NCBI GenBank assembly: GCA_022448425.1
Contig: JAKVCY010000006.1
Coordinates: 1 to 48,771, forward strand
Length of the DNA: 48,771 nt
Direction of reading: 5' to 3'
Source: Thalassotalea sp.
GTDB lineage: Bacteria; Pseudomonadota; Gammaproteobacteria; Enterobacterales; Alteromonadaceae
Below, one piece after another: positions 35,445 to 43,218 of this stretch. Each line of letters starts with the position of its first letter. Within the stretch, counting starts at the first letter, position 1. The translations under genes and the position numbers were made by a program. The notes beneath the pieces were generated by a model. That model did not search any database, was not told where the DNA came from, and saw nothing but the letters and a program-made list of their open reading frames with translations.

Positions 35445-37511
35445 TTAGCGACTTAAACGTCTTGATAGTAGTAACGAAGCAAAAGCTAATAACCATGCCA
35501 TGCTACCACCACCTGACGAACCACTTGAAGAAGGCGTTGGTGTTGGCGCTGGAGTTGGCTCTGGCTCCGGCTCAGGTGTTCTTTCAAACACAACATTGCG
35601 CAGGTAACCTTTATCTTCACCATCTAGCGTGTTCGGATCTTTGTTGTAAACCCAAGTAATGCGGTTTTCATCACCAGTAAGTTCTAGCGTCACACTTGTG
35701 TAATCAACTTCACCAGAAATAAAACCTTCTAGTTGACCATTAATGTAAATGTAAAGTGCATCATAAGGTTCATTTGGCTCATCAACGTTTTCTTCTGAAG
35801 AAACCGCCCACTCAAAGGTAAACTCACCTTCACCGGATACTACCGCCATGACGATACTGTCTTGCAAATCAGTAATTGCACCACTTTCAACGCCACCGTC
35901 TACTGTGTTGGCAACCCAAGGAAGTTCACCACCACTGTACCATTGCACGTTTTCATCGCTACCTAATGCCGATACAACATCTTCAGACGTCGCGATTGCG
36001 TTCGCCTTTAATACCGTTGAGCTCACCGCTACCGACGCATCGTCAGCACTAATCACTAACTGAGCTTCATCTGTACCAACATCATCACTGTTGTAGTTAA
36101 TCGTTAACTCACAAACTTCGTCAGCCGCTAAGCTTAAACATTGGTTTGCTTCAACACTGAAGTCTTCGCTACCTGTAATGCTATACGTGAGGCCAACCGT
36201 TTGATCGCTATTATTAACCACTTCAACAGTGTTTTGAGATTGCGCATTTGCAGCGACTACATGAATATCGAGTGTTTGATCAACAGCAACACCTTTGTAG
36301 ATACCATTTAACCAAGCATCAAACTCAGCTACACGAGCAAATACACCTGGGAAGCCATCAGCAGCACAACCGTAACCCCAGCTTACAACACCTACTTGTT
36401 GCCAGCCTTCGTTTGTATCAATCACTAGTGGACCACCGCTGTCACCTTGACATGAGCTCTTGCCACCGCCTGCAACAGTTGCACAAATCATCACGTCAGT
36501 GATACCAACTTGATCTAATGGCGCCGTGCCACCAGTTAATGAATCACTCAAGATTTGCTGACACTGCATGTTAGTTAATAAATTAATATCAACTTCATGT
36601 AATACGTCAGGAAAGTCGCCTGTTGGACCTTGACCTGGCTGATAGCCGATACGGCCCCCCCAACCCATAACAGTAGCTTGTGAACCAATATCTGCGGCTT
36701 GATCAGTTGTTGCAACCGATGCCAACGAAATAGCTTCCGCGTTTACAGATTCTTCTAATTCTAATAACGCCATATCGTTATTTAATGAGAAGTCATCGTA
36801 ACCAGGGTGCATGTAGATGCGCTTAACAGTAATCGCGTTCTCTGCGCCATCAGATAAATCGTGCTCGCCAACATTAACTTTTAATGTGCCAACAGTTACA
36901 TCATCAATACAGTGGGCTGCAGTTAGTACCCATTTGTCACCTAAGAAACTTGCGCCACAGAACGAATCCTGAATCAAAGAAGTCTCACTAGACACTTCAA
37001 CATTAGCTACGTCACCTAAGTTGTTTTCTTTTAAGTTACGACCATCTTCTTGGCTGATTCCGACAACAGGAATCGTACCTGCGAAGTCTTCACCTAGTGT
37101 ACCGTTCACCGCACCTGCTACATTGTTATAAATGATAACACCTACACCGCCACCGGCTTCACAGTTGTCAGCTTTTTCTGAAAAGTTAATTTCACCACGC
37201 TCAATCAAACACACTTTATCCTGTGCGTCAGTACAAGCTTGGTCACCAATACCACAATCCACTAATTCACCCGAGGCAGAACCAGATGGTGTGAAATTAT
37301 AAGGTTGCGAAGAATAAGCCGTATCACCAACAGTTAAATTTGACGTAATGGTTTCACCTGTATAAACAAGCGCAGACATCCAAGGGTAATCACCTTGCGT
37401 TGCTTCTTCACCACCGACAATTCTTGGATCAATTAAGCGCACATCTTGCTTTGCTTGTAGCTCAGGACTGAGCGCTAGAGCACTGAGTGCAATAAGTCCG
37501 TATCTTTTCAT
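35445..37511 (-). CDS. Secreted trypsin-like serine protease with inserted PA domain and GlyGly-CTERM
   Basis: A 688-residue exported S1 protease. After a signal peptide (GLIALSALALSPELQA) the mature enzyme should begin near IVGG (residue 31). The triad is H200 in LTAAHC, D246 in NNDMALLEL and S358 in CQGDSGGPLV. A PA domain of about 110 residues (about 57-170, with CGIGDQACTDAQDKVCLIERGEINFSEKADNCEAGGGVGVIIYNN) is inserted between the first strand and the histidine motif. A beta-sandwich-like region follows. The end is a Pro/Thr/Ser linker and a GlyGly-CTERM tail (SGGGS, membrane stretch, SRRLSR), which directs proteins to rhombosortase and type II secretion. I start it at the ATG at 37511, with AAGGA about 7 bases upstream; an ATG at 37517 overlaps that site. 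Confidence 0.9.
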   Translation of the reverse strand: MKRYGLIALSALALSPELQAKQDVRLIDPRIVGGEEATQGDYPWMSALVYTGETITSNLTVGDTAYSSQPYNFTPSGSASGELVDCGIGDQACTDAQDKVCLIERGEINFSEKADNCEAGGGVGVIIYNNVAGAVNGTLGEDFAGTIPVVGISQEDGRNLKENNLGDVANVEVSSETSLIQDSFCGASFLGDKWVLTAAHCIDDVTVGTLKVNVGEHDLSDGAENAITVKRIYMHPGYDDFSLNNDMALLELEESVNAEAISLASVATTDQAADIGSQATVMGWGGRIGYQPGQGPTGDFPDVLHEVDINLLTNMQCQQILSDSLTGGTAPLDQVGITDVMICATVAGGGKSSCQGDSGGPLVIDTNEGWQQVGVVSWGYGCAADGFPGVFARVAEFDAWLNGIYKGVAVDQTLDIHVVAANAQSQNTVEVVNNSDQTVGLTYSITGSEDFSVEANQCLSLAADEVCELTINYNSDDVGTDEAQLVISADDASVAVSSTVLKANAIATSEDVVSALGSDENVQWYSGGELPWVANTVDGGVESGAITDLQDSIVMAVVSGEGEFTFEWAVSSEENVDEPNEPYDALYIYINGQLEGFISGEVDYTSVTLELTGDENRITWVYNKDPNTLDGEDKGYLRNVVFERTPEPEPEPTPAPTPTPSSSGSSGGGSMAWLLAFASLLLSRRLSR

Positions 37512-37675
37512 ATACATTTCCTTAACATTGATTGGTCTGGCAATGTAATTAATTATGTCGACAGATAAAAGCTTTTCGACCATAAAAACACCATTTTCCG
37601 AACCGTTTGCACAATTTTTATGCATTTACTACTTCAGACCCTTTGATTTTTTAGGTTTCATCTTAAAAAATCAAA

Positions 37676-37695
37676 TACTGTTTTTTTATACAGTT
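37676..37695. promoter_or_regulatory. LexA (SOS) box upstream of sulA-like gene
   Basis: TACTGTTTTTTTATACAGTT contains CTG-N10-CAG and the flanking TA/GT of the gammaproteobacterial SOS consensus. It lies about 80 bases before the sulA-like start. TATACA within it could serve as the -10 element, so LexA binding would block the promoter. Confidence 0.85.
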
Positions 37696-37772
37696 TTTTG
37701 TTGATTTTTAAATCAAATTCATTTACTTTTTTTACGTACAGTACTCAAAGGTAAGTAATAAAGGACATGACA

Positions 37773-38192
37773 ATGCATACTTTGAAAAGCAGAATTAGCA
37801 CAACGAACGATACAAATAACTTCAGCCATACTCATTACAACCAATGGTTTGACATCAAATCAGTCAACAGCACGTCTAGCCTATTCAACGAGATAGCCCT
37901 GCTGTGTCAGCGTTGTCAGGATAACCACAAGTGGGTATTGGTAGTCAGTTCAAATGCAAGCGACCTAATGCATCTGCAACAAGAACAAAATGTTGGAAAA
38001 GAAAAAGTGCTATGGGTGCATGCTAATCGTGCAAGTATCAGTACAAGTAATATTGAAAGAACGTTAGCTAAAGGAAATTGTGCAGCTGTTGTAATTTGTG
38101 ATGCTGAACTCAACGCTCAGCAAAGGGAACAGCTTAAACAGAAGGCCATGACTGGAAATACACATTGTGTTTTATTAAATAGCAACTTCTAG
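37773..38192 (+). CDS. sulA: SulA-like SOS cell-division inhibitor
   Basis: A 139-residue protein whose second half aligns with SulA: LFNEIALLCQRCQDNHKWVLVVSS and IERTLAKGNCAAVVICDAELNAQQREQLKQKAMTGNTHCVLL correspond to the FtsZ-binding fold region of E. coli SulA. SulA blocks FtsZ polymerisation during the SOS response. The upstream LexA box strongly supports this role. It is shorter than E. coli SulA (169) and lacks the long C-terminal Lon-degradation tail (no terminal His-Tyr type end). The second ATG at 37773 is chosen since AAGG is 8 bases before it; an ATG at 37767 is also in frame. Confidence 0.8.
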   Translation: MHTLKSRISTTNDTNNFSHTHYNQWFDIKSVNSTSSLFNEIALLCQRCQDNHKWVLVVSSNASDLMHLQQEQNVGKEKVLWVHANRASISTSNIERTLAKGNCAAVVICDAELNAQQREQLKQKAMTGNTHCVLLNSNF

Positions 38193-38238
38193 GTAAAATT
38201 GGCACCAGTAAAAAACAAATCAACATTGAGTACAGTCC

Positions 38239-38712
38239 TTGAATTTATGTCCTTGTTGCTCTGGTGCCAGTTACCAAACTTGCTGCCAACCATTACATTT
38301 AGGTGAGAAGCCTGCAAGCTCCCCCCTTTCACTAATGCGCTCTCGTTATTCTGCATACGCATTAAGTCATTTTGAGTACGTTTTTAATACATACGCTAAT
38401 CAACAACGTGCAAATTTAACAGTTAGAGACCTAGCTGACTCATCACAAAGTACCATTTGGGTAAAGCTCGATATTCACCAATCTCCCGCAAGCGACAACA
38501 ATGTAGGCCAAGTAGAGTTTTCGGCATTTTATATAGTAGATAATGATCTTTACGAAATGAGAGAGCTTTCTGACTTCATTCTTGAACAAGGGCTCTGGCG
38601 ATATACTTCAGGGGATATAATCACAAATAGTAGAATAAGAGTGCTCAAACGAAACGATGCTTGTCCTTGTGACAGTGGTAAAAAGTATAAGAAATGCTGC
38701 GGCGCTAATTAG
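38239..38712 (+). CDS. ychJ: YchJ-family SEC-C motif protein
   Basis: A 157-residue protein with zinc-binding SEC-C motifs at both ends: CPCCSGASYQTCC near residues 4-16 and ACPCDSGKKYKKCCG at the C-terminus, separated by the YchJ central domain (SLMRSRYSAYALSHFEYVFNTY). YchJ proteins (UPF0225) are of unknown biochemical role. The only available start is TTG at 38239, because a TGA stop lies 12 bases upstream in frame and there is no ATG before the first Cys motif. It follows the sulA-like gene by 46 bases and may share its transcript. Confidence 0.87.
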   Translation: MNLCPCCSGASYQTCCQPLHLGEKPASSPLSLMRSRYSAYALSHFEYVFNTYANQQRANLTVRDLADSSQSTIWVKLDIHQSPASDNNVGQVEFSAFYIVDNDLYEMRELSDFILEQGLWRYTSGDIITNSRIRVLKRNDACPCDSGKKYKKCCGAN

Positions 38713-38780
38713 CGTCTCAATAGTTAGTGCTCAGTGCTTAGCGCGATCTATTTCTGGACCACAATAAAATCAAGACATAT

Positions 38781-38819
38781 TACCACTCATGTTTTAGTCC
38801 TATTTATACATGAATGGTA
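38781..38819. other. Inverted repeat between convergent genes
   Basis: TACCACTCATGT (38781-38792) and ACATGAATGGTA (38808-38819) form a 12-bp stem with one mismatch. It lies between the ends of ychJ (plus) and the VC2046-like gene (minus), so it may act as a weak bidirectional terminator although T-runs are lacking. Confidence 0.35.
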
Positions 38820-38836
38820 TAGAAGAACGGTAAGTA

Positions 38837-39403
38837 TTATGCAGGTTGCATTGCGGTTTGATTTACCGCCTCTTTCGCTGTTGATTGTGCTAACGCATTT
38901 AGCCACGCTTTCGCATTCATTGACATCGCTTTAGGCCTTTCCACTTTCGTTGCTCTTTCTTGGCAATGAATATTCGTATTGGCAAGCACTACTGTCGGGA
39001 TGTGTTTTGCATCATCTCTAAAAGCCAGTGGCTTTGGATTTAGTGCTTGAGATAAATGTAGTGTAGCTAACTGATTGTTGACGGCACACTCTGCTTGATT
39101 GAAGTGCTCGATTTCATCAAGTGACGATAAAGCTAACGAAGGACTAGCTGGCAATTCAAAGTTTTTACGTAATGTATCTGAGTCTACTTGCTTTTCTGTT
39201 TCCTGAGTTTGCGGCACCATAAACTGACTGTGTTCACGAATATCATCCGTAAGTAATGCTAGCATTAGTGCAAAATCAGCTCTGCGTGACTCTTTAACAC
39301 ATTGGTTTAAAGAATTACCTAACTGCAACTCATGAATCAGTGTGCTAGGCACTGTCGCTTGAGATTGCTGGTTAGTGGAGCTGTCGAAATCTAAAGAAAA
39401 CAA
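38837..39403 (-). CDS. VC2046/SO_2500-like hypothetical protein
   Basis: A 188-residue protein of unknown function. The segment LIHELQLGNSLNQCVKESRRADFALMLALLTDDIREHSQF resembles the VC2046/SO_2500 family of Vibrio and Shewanella, from memory. The rest is low-complexity and polar. No signal or membrane segment is seen. The start is problematic: the reading frame opens at a TTG (39403) with no ribosome site. A tandem ATG at 39419-39414 lies one base out of frame across a run of six T (minus strand). A one-base length change in that run, or slippage, would give a normal start. Treat the 5' end as uncertain. Confidence 0.65.
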   Translation of the reverse strand: MFSLDFDSSTNQQSQATVPSTLIHELQLGNSLNQCVKESRRADFALMLALLTDDIREHSQFMVPQTQETEKQVDSDTLRKNFELPASPSLALSSLDEIEHFNQAECAVNNQLATLHLSQALNPKPLAFRDDAKHIPTVVLANTNIHCQERATKVERPKAMSMNAKAWLNALAQSTAKEAVNQTAMQPA

Positions 39404-39614
39404 AAAAGTGAAACATCATAGTCAATAAGCGCTTAAATTAATTATCGACAGTGATCTTAAAAACTTAAGAAAATTTTAGAAAAATTTCTTAGCTCAATTC
39501 GAAACCAACTTACTAAGCAATAGTAATCGCCGTCACAACATAAACAAACATACTAACTCCGTTAATTCAGTGTTAAGATCGGCGTTTTGCGCCAATAACG
39601 AGAATTACACGATA

Positions 39615-40421
39615 ATGAAAATCATCTCTTTTAATATCAATGGACTGCGTGCCAGACTTCATCAACTTCAAGCAGTAATCGATAAGCATCAACCAGACAT
39701 CATTGGCCTGCAAGAAATCAAAGTGCATGACGAAGCTTTCCCGCTAGCGGATGTTGAGGCCATGGGTTACCACGTATATTTTCATGGGCAAAAAGCGCAC
39801 TACGGTGTTGCTATGTTGTGTAAAAAGCCAGCTGACAAAGTAATCAAAGGTTTCCCAACTGACACGGAAGAATCTCAACGTCGTATGATCATGGTCGAAA
39901 CAACCAATGCAAAAGGCGAAAAAGTCACCGTATTAAATGGTTACTTTCCACAGGGCGACAATATCGAACATGAAACCAAATTCCCTTACAAGCGCCAGTT
40001 TTACAAAGACCTCATGACGTACTTAAATGAACACCACCAGCCAGATGAGAACATTGTGGTAATGGGTGATATCAACATTTCTCCAATTGATCTTGATATC
40101 GGTATTGGTGAGCAAAATCGTAAGCGTTGGCTAAAAACTGGTAAATGTAGCTTCCAACCAGAAGAAAGAGAGTGGTTGAAAACACTAATGGACTGGGGTT
40201 TTAAAGACACCTTCAGAGAGTTACATCCAGAGCGTACAGAGCGTTATTCGTGGTTTGATTACCGCTCAAAAGGCTTTGACGACAACCGAGGTCTACGCAT
40301 TGATGTTGTTCTAGCAACAGAGTCTCTTGCCAGTCAATGTGTTGAATCTGACGTTGATTACCAACTACGTGGTATTGAGAAGCCTTCAGATCATGCCCCA
40401 ATATGGTCTACCTTTGAATAA
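39615..40421 (+). CDS. xthA: Exodeoxyribonuclease III (XthA)
   Basis: A 268-residue AP endonuclease/3'-5' exonuclease of the EEP superfamily, acting in base-excision repair. Motifs are in order: [19 protein letters not shown] with metal-ligand E34, [13 protein letters not shown], and [11 protein letters not shown] at the C-terminus with the catalytic Asp-His. Length equals E. coli ExoIII (268). I start it at the ATG at 39615, which gives the standard MKIISFN start; the longer reading from 39570 is unsupported. A terminator-like hairpin follows before rlmA. Confidence 0.96.
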   Translation: MKIISFNINGLRARLHQLQAVIDKHQPDIIGLQEIKVHDEAFPLADVEAMGYHVYFHGQKAHYGVAMLCKKPADKVIKGFPTDTEESQRRMIMVETTNAKGEKVTVLNGYFPQGDNIEHETKFPYKRQFYKDLMTYLNEHHQPDENIVVMGDINISPIDLDIGIGEQNRKRWLKTGKCSFQPEEREWLKTLMDWGFKDTFRELHPERTERYSWFDYRSKGFDDNRGLRIDVVLATESLASQCVESDVDYQLRGIEKPSDHAPIWSTFE

Positions 40422-40490
40422 AGGCATTCATTACATTCGTCGGTATTTTCTCGTTCTAAATAGAAAAACCATTACATTTTACGCATGATA

Positions 40491-40518
40491 TAGGGGGCTG
40501 AGGCTCCCTAACTTTTTT
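40491..40518 (+). terminator. Terminator hairpin between xthA and rlmA
   Basis: TAGGGGGC (40491-40498) and GCTCCCTA (40503-40510) pair around TGAG with one G-U, followed by AC and a T6 run. It ends only 6 bases before the rlmA start codon. It can end xthA transcripts, but may also act in the rlmA leader. Confidence 0.78.
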
Positions 40519-40524
40519 AACGTT

Positions 40525-41334
40525 ATGACACCTGAATACATTTGCCCGCTGTGCCAAGCACCATTATCCATTTTCAATAGAAGTTTAAAATGTGAACACA
40601 ATCACAGCTTCGATATTGCGAAAGAGCATTATGTAAACTTATTGCCAGTTCAATTCAAACATTCGAAAGACCCTGGTGATAATAAAGCTATGGTTAACGC
40701 GAGACGTGAATTTCTTGAAAAAGGATATTACCAACCGCTAGCCAATTTGATCAAAGATTGGTATCAAGAATTCGGTAATGTAAAAGGTAAGTTATTAGAT
40801 GCTGGGTGCGGTGAAGGGTTTTATACTCACCAGCACAAAACTGACAGTAATGCCGTTTGTGGTGTTGATATTGCCAAAGAAGCCATTAAAAAAGCGGGTA
40901 AAAAGTACCAAGCCTGTCATTTTAGTGTGCAAACACTCTCAAAATTGGCGTTCAATGACCAAGATTTCGATTGGCTGTACTCTGTTTATGCACCAATTTT
41001 GGAAGGTGAATTTATCCGAGTGCTGAAGCCGGGCGGCTATCTGCTAACAGTAACTCCGGCTAAACAGCACTTAATTGAGCTTAAAGAAAAAATTTATGAC
41101 AACGCACTCTTACATGATGAAGACAAGCAACCGATCAAGCAGCTCACGCTAGTAAGAGAAGAACGCTTAAACTATAAGATGACATTGGCGACAGGCAAAG
41201 ACACCCTCAACCTTTTATCAATGACACCTTTTGCCTTCAAAGCAAGCCAACAAGTTAAGGATGAACTAGCGAAAAGCGAAGGGTTTGAATGCCAAGCCGA
41301 TTTCTTAGTAAAACTCTATCAGAAACCGACCTAA
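40525..41334 (+). CDS. rlmA: 23S rRNA (guanine-N1)-methyltransferase RlmA
   Basis: A 269-residue SAM-dependent methyltransferase that modifies G745 of 23S rRNA in E. coli. The N-terminal zinc ribbon has CPLC (residues 7-10) and CEHNH. The family stretch AKEHYVNLLPVQFKHSKDPGDNKAMVNARREFL is well kept. The SAM motif LLDAGCGEGFYTH lies near residue 90. Length equals the E. coli protein (269). No ribosome-binding site is free upstream: the only purine-rich stretch (GGGGGCTGAGG) lies within the terminator hairpin that ends 6 bases before the ATG. Confidence 0.94.
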   Translation: MTPEYICPLCQAPLSIFNRSLKCEHNHSFDIAKEHYVNLLPVQFKHSKDPGDNKAMVNARREFLEKGYYQPLANLIKDWYQEFGNVKGKLLDAGCGEGFYTHQHKTDSNAVCGVDIAKEAIKKAGKKYQACHFSVQTLSKLAFNDQDFDWLYSVYAPILEGEFIRVLKPGGYLLTVTPAKQHLIELKEKIYDNALLHDEDKQPIKQLTLVREERLNYKMTLATGKDTLNLLSMTPFAFKASQQVKDELAKSEGFECQADFLVKLYQKPT

Positions 41335-41442
41335 GCTATGCTGCTACTTGGTCGTTGATAACAGTCTAATTTTTGTTATGGAAAGTTCTGTAAGCGCGGG
41401 GTAATTTGTACAAAGCCACTGCGGTATAGCCGGTATAGTAGC

Positions 41443-41868
41443 TTATTTGAGCGTTCGCTCATAAGTCATATTGAGTAACTTAGCTAAGTCCAAATAGCGT
41501 GGTTTATGAACAGACAATTCAATACTTCCGCCCTGCTCATTGTAACGAGCAACACCTTCCTTGTACCAAGCCGACAATGAAGGAGGCAAAATTTTGTCTG
41601 CCTGAACACCGAGCATCACCATAGCTTGCACAGGCATCGAAACCAGTACTATAGAGTAGAACAGCGCTATCGATAAACTTTGCGTTCCAGCCAGCCCAAT
41701 CTGCAGCACAAATGTAAACACTGCTAACCCAGGCGCGACAGCATACACCAATCGTGCAACTTGAATGGTTTTATATTCAGAGAAATAATGGGCTAACTCC
41801 GCTCTTTTTGGCCAGAGCGACATGTATTGATAACCCAATTTGATTAGAGCTACTACACTTAGATTCAT
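41443..41868 (-). CDS. yfbV: YfbV family inner-membrane protein (UPF0208)
   Basis: A 141-residue protein with two hydrophobic segments (VYAVAPGLAVFTFVLQIGLAG and LSIALFYSIVLVSMPVQAMVMLG), followed by ILPPSLSAWYKEGVARYNEQG, matching the YfbV family. E. coli YfbV has been linked to chromosome macrodomain (Ter) insulation. It is divergent from ackA-pta, the same arrangement as in E. coli, which strengthens the call. Confidence 0.9.
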   Translation of the reverse strand: MNLSVVALIKLGYQYMSLWPKRAELAHYFSEYKTIQVARLVYAVAPGLAVFTFVLQIGLAGTQSLSIALFYSIVLVSMPVQAMVMLGVQADKILPPSLSAWYKEGVARYNEQGGSIELSVHKPRYLDLAKLLNMTYERTLK

Positions 41869-42012
41869 AGCTGTAAATGTAAACCAAAGTCCCGAAAAAT
41901 TACAGTAAATAATAGAAAGTTATACTAACTGTCTCATTATTCGTGATATTTTGTTGTCGGGCACTCCGAATTACATCTGTTATCTTTAAAATTTATTCAG
42001 AAGTCGACATCA

Positions 42013-43215
42013 ATGACAACACAGCCAAAATTTATCCTAGTAATTAACTGTGGCAGCTCTTCATTAAAATTTGCCTTGATTGACCCTGCCTCTAAACAAC
42101 AACCCTTAACTGGCATTGCGCAATGTCTTAACAGCGACGAAGCTAATATCGTCATCAAGCACAATGGCGAAAAGCATCAAGACACCTTAGATGCGCCTTT
42201 TGGTCACAAAGAAGCATTAGCCAATCTAATTAACTATTTAACGCAAGCTCAACTCATTGATGTCATTGCCGCGATTGGCCATCGTGTCGTCCACGCTGGT
42301 GAATGCTATCAGTTACCTACCTTGATTGATAACAAAGTGATGGCTATTTTAGAGGAGTTATGCACGTTAGCGCCATTACACAACCCAGCTAATATTATTG
42401 GGATTGAAGCAGCACGCGTTGCGTTCGAAGCACTTCCTCAAGTCGCAGTATTTGACACCGCTTTTCATCAAACGATGCCAGAGAAAGCTTACACTTACGC
42501 TCTACCAAGAAATCTTTATTCAGAACACGGTGTGAGAAAATATGGCTTCCACGGGACGAGTCATTACTATGTCAGCCGTCAAGCGGCGGATTACTTAAAT
42601 AAAAACATTGACGATACGAGTGTCATTACCGCCCACCTTGGTAATGGCTGCAGTATTACCGCAATCGAAAATGGCGAAAGTCGCGATACCAGCATGGGCT
42701 TTACCCCATTAGCGGGTGTCGCTATGGGCACGCGCTGTGGTGATATTGATCCCGGTATTATTTTCCACTTACTCAAAAATTTAAATTACAGCACAGAAGC
42801 CGTGGATAAGTTGCTGAACAAAGAAAGTGGACTGCTTGGCATTTCTGAGATTAGCAATGATTGTCGAACGCTCGAAGAGCAGGCACTTGAACAAAACAAC
42901 CCTCAAGCCAAACTGGCACTGGATGTATTTTGTTTCTCAATAGCTAAAGCTATTGCTGCGATGACAACCAGCTTGTCAAAACTTGATGCGGTTATATTTA
43001 CTGGCGGCATTGGTGAAAACTCTAGTTACGTGCGTGAAGAAGTTATAAAGCAATTATCGTTACTGCAACTATCTTTGGATGACGCTGCAAACGAAAAAAC
43101 GATTCGCGGACAAGCAGGCAATATTGCAAGCGATAACTCGCCAGCAGTACTGGTGATACCAACCGATGAGGAATGGGTTATCGCAAGCCAAACTTTAGCA
43201 CTTATTAAGGGGTAA
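42013..43215 (+). CDS. ackA: Acetate kinase (AckA)
   Basis: A 400-residue ASKHA-fold kinase interconverting acetyl phosphate/ADP and acetate/ATP. Motifs: VINCGSSSLKFALI at the N-terminus, HRVVHAGE, FDTAFHQTMP, HLGNGCSI, GDIDPGI and FTGGIGENS. Length matches E. coli AckA (400). pta follows after 3 bases, so the two form the acetate overflow and acetyl-phosphate pathway operon. Confidence 0.98.
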   Translation: MTTQPKFILVINCGSSSLKFALIDPASKQQPLTGIAQCLNSDEANIVIKHNGEKHQDTLDAPFGHKEALANLINYLTQAQLIDVIAAIGHRVVHAGECYQLPTLIDNKVMAILEELCTLAPLHNPANIIGIEAARVAFEALPQVAVFDTAFHQTMPEKAYTYALPRNLYSEHGVRKYGFHGTSHYYVSRQAADYLNKNIDDTSVITAHLGNGCSITAIENGESRDTSMGFTPLAGVAMGTRCGDIDPGIIFHLLKNLNYSTEAVDKLLNKESGLLGISEISNDCRTLEEQALEQNNPQAKLALDVFCFSIAKAIAAMTTSLSKLDAVIFTGGIGENSSYVREEVIKQLSLLQLSLDDAANEKTIRGQAGNIASDNSPAVLVIPTDEEWVIASQTLALIKG

Positions 43216-43218
43216 ATT

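Noticed and set aside
38700..38716. Palindrome CGCTAATTAGCG at the ychJ stop codon as a terminator
   Set aside because: It is short, has no loop space and no T-run.
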